From contig CALMEI010000039.1 of the NCBI GenBank assembly GCA_937863225.1, positions 124,001 through 188,000 on the forward strand: a stretch of 64,000 nt of DNA, given 5' to 3'. Position numbers and translations under genes: made by a program. The notes under the pieces are model-generated. The model saw only the letters and a program-made list of their open reading frames with translations. It did no database searches and was not told the origin of the DNA. The DNA is from an uncultured Polaromonas sp. (GTDB lineage: Bacteria; Pseudomonadota; Gammaproteobacteria; Burkholderiales; Burkholderiaceae_C). Within the stretch, counting starts at the first letter, position 1, and every line of letters begins with the position of its first letter. Shown in pieces: positions 63,792 through 64,000 of the stretch.

Positions 63792-64000
63792 ATGAAAAAT
63801 TCAGCACTATTTTCTTCAAAAAATGTTTTGACTGCCGCTGTTGTGTTGGCTGGGTTAACTGGTAATGCGGCTTGGGCGGTTTGCACACCAACTGCATTTG
63901 TATTTATGAATGCTGGTTGTACCAACACGATCAATAACACCGAAACAGGCTTAGCGACTACCAATACAAATTTGGCGACCACCAATACCAACTTAGCCAC
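63792..64000 (+). CDS. secreted repeat-containing protein, 3' end outside window
   Basis: Read to the window edge. Residues 1-34 (MKNSALFSSKNVLTAAVVLAGL, then NAAWAV) are a signal peptide. After a short region with two Cys (VCTP, AGCTNT), a tandem repeat begins: T-N-T-N-L-A-T, at least twice, with a preceding T-E-T-G-L-A-T. Such Thr/Asn heptads are seen in the stalks of trimeric autotransporter adhesins or similar surface fibres, but the family cannot be fixed from this end. AAGG precedes the ATG. The 165 bases upstream are AT-rich and hold the promoter; no clear boxes were found. Confidence 0.6.
   Translation, partial: MKNSALFSSKNVLTAAVVLAGLTGNAAWAVCTPTAFVFMNAGCTNTINNTETGLATTNTNLATTNTNLA

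Overview
The window looks like a chromosomal segment of a betaproteobacterium of the order Burkholderiales, probably close to Comamonadaceae. This rests on gene order and families: asd-fimV-truA-trpF-trpB-trpA-accD, exbB-exbD-lpxK-Trm112-kdsB-adk, a pyrophosphate-type phosphofructokinase, and DUF2069, VF530 and BPSS1780-type proteins. Base composition is moderate, with a GC-richer block (about 34.3-39.7 kb) and an AT-richer restriction gene (22.3-26.0 kb). No rRNA, CRISPR array, transposase or prophage was seen; one tRNA (Asn) is present.

Layout. 0-12.5 kb: a partial c-type heme sensor-like protein, RNA-modification genes (RluA-type pseudouridine synthase, DusC), ferredoxin, NUDIX and hydrolase genes (one broken by a single in-frame stop), RbgA GTPase, di-heme peroxidase, universal stress protein. 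12.6-21.5 kb: envelope and nucleotide genes (exbBD, lpxK, kdsB, adk), an XRE-2TM regulator, YihY, PPi-dependent phosphofructokinase. 21.6-26.1 kb: an AbrB-Doc toxin-antitoxin pair and a 1238-residue type IIG restriction-methylation enzyme flanked by two same-orientation repeats. 26.1-32.4 kb: FAD oxidoreductase, GST, thyA-folA, exonuclease III, thioredoxin 2, rhodanese. 32.5-41 kb: homoprotocatechuate meta-cleavage cluster (hpaG1 G2 E D F H, two extra genes, hpaI) with divergent hpaR and a palindromic operator. 41-45.7 kb: tRNA-Asn, a TonB-dependent receptor under a TPP riboswitch and carrying a premature stop, and a MATE-DUF2239 pair. 45.8-56.3 kb: a CoA-transferase pair, an apparently leaderless Thr/Ile/Lys-rich leader peptide with a long hairpin ahead of asd, fimV, truA, trpFBA, accD. 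56.3-64 kb: a beta-hydroxyacid dehydrogenase, polA, thrB, an XdhC-type protein, a methyltransferase and the start of a repeat-containing secreted protein.

The most striking feature is a short interspersed element (about 50 bp: a GCTAT...ATAGC palindromic head and a tail reading about AGGCAATAAATACGCCGGCTACAGCC). I count 14 copies in 64 kb in both orientations. Seven lie inside reading frames (the DUF2520 gene, lpxK, kdsB, trpF, polA, the XdhC gene, and the signal peptide of the TonB receptor) and two more supply gene ends. Copies in different proteins share reading frames, and the three copies read in the frame that would contain a TAG all carry CAG there. This resembles the Rickettsia palindromic elements that insert in frame into proteins, but in a betaproteobacterium.

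Other highlights are the putative attenuator of asd, the TPP-riboswitch-controlled TonB receptor, tandem 10-11 bp repeats ahead of the XRE-2TM regulator, and three CCGGATA-type sites ahead of the DUF2239-MATE operon.
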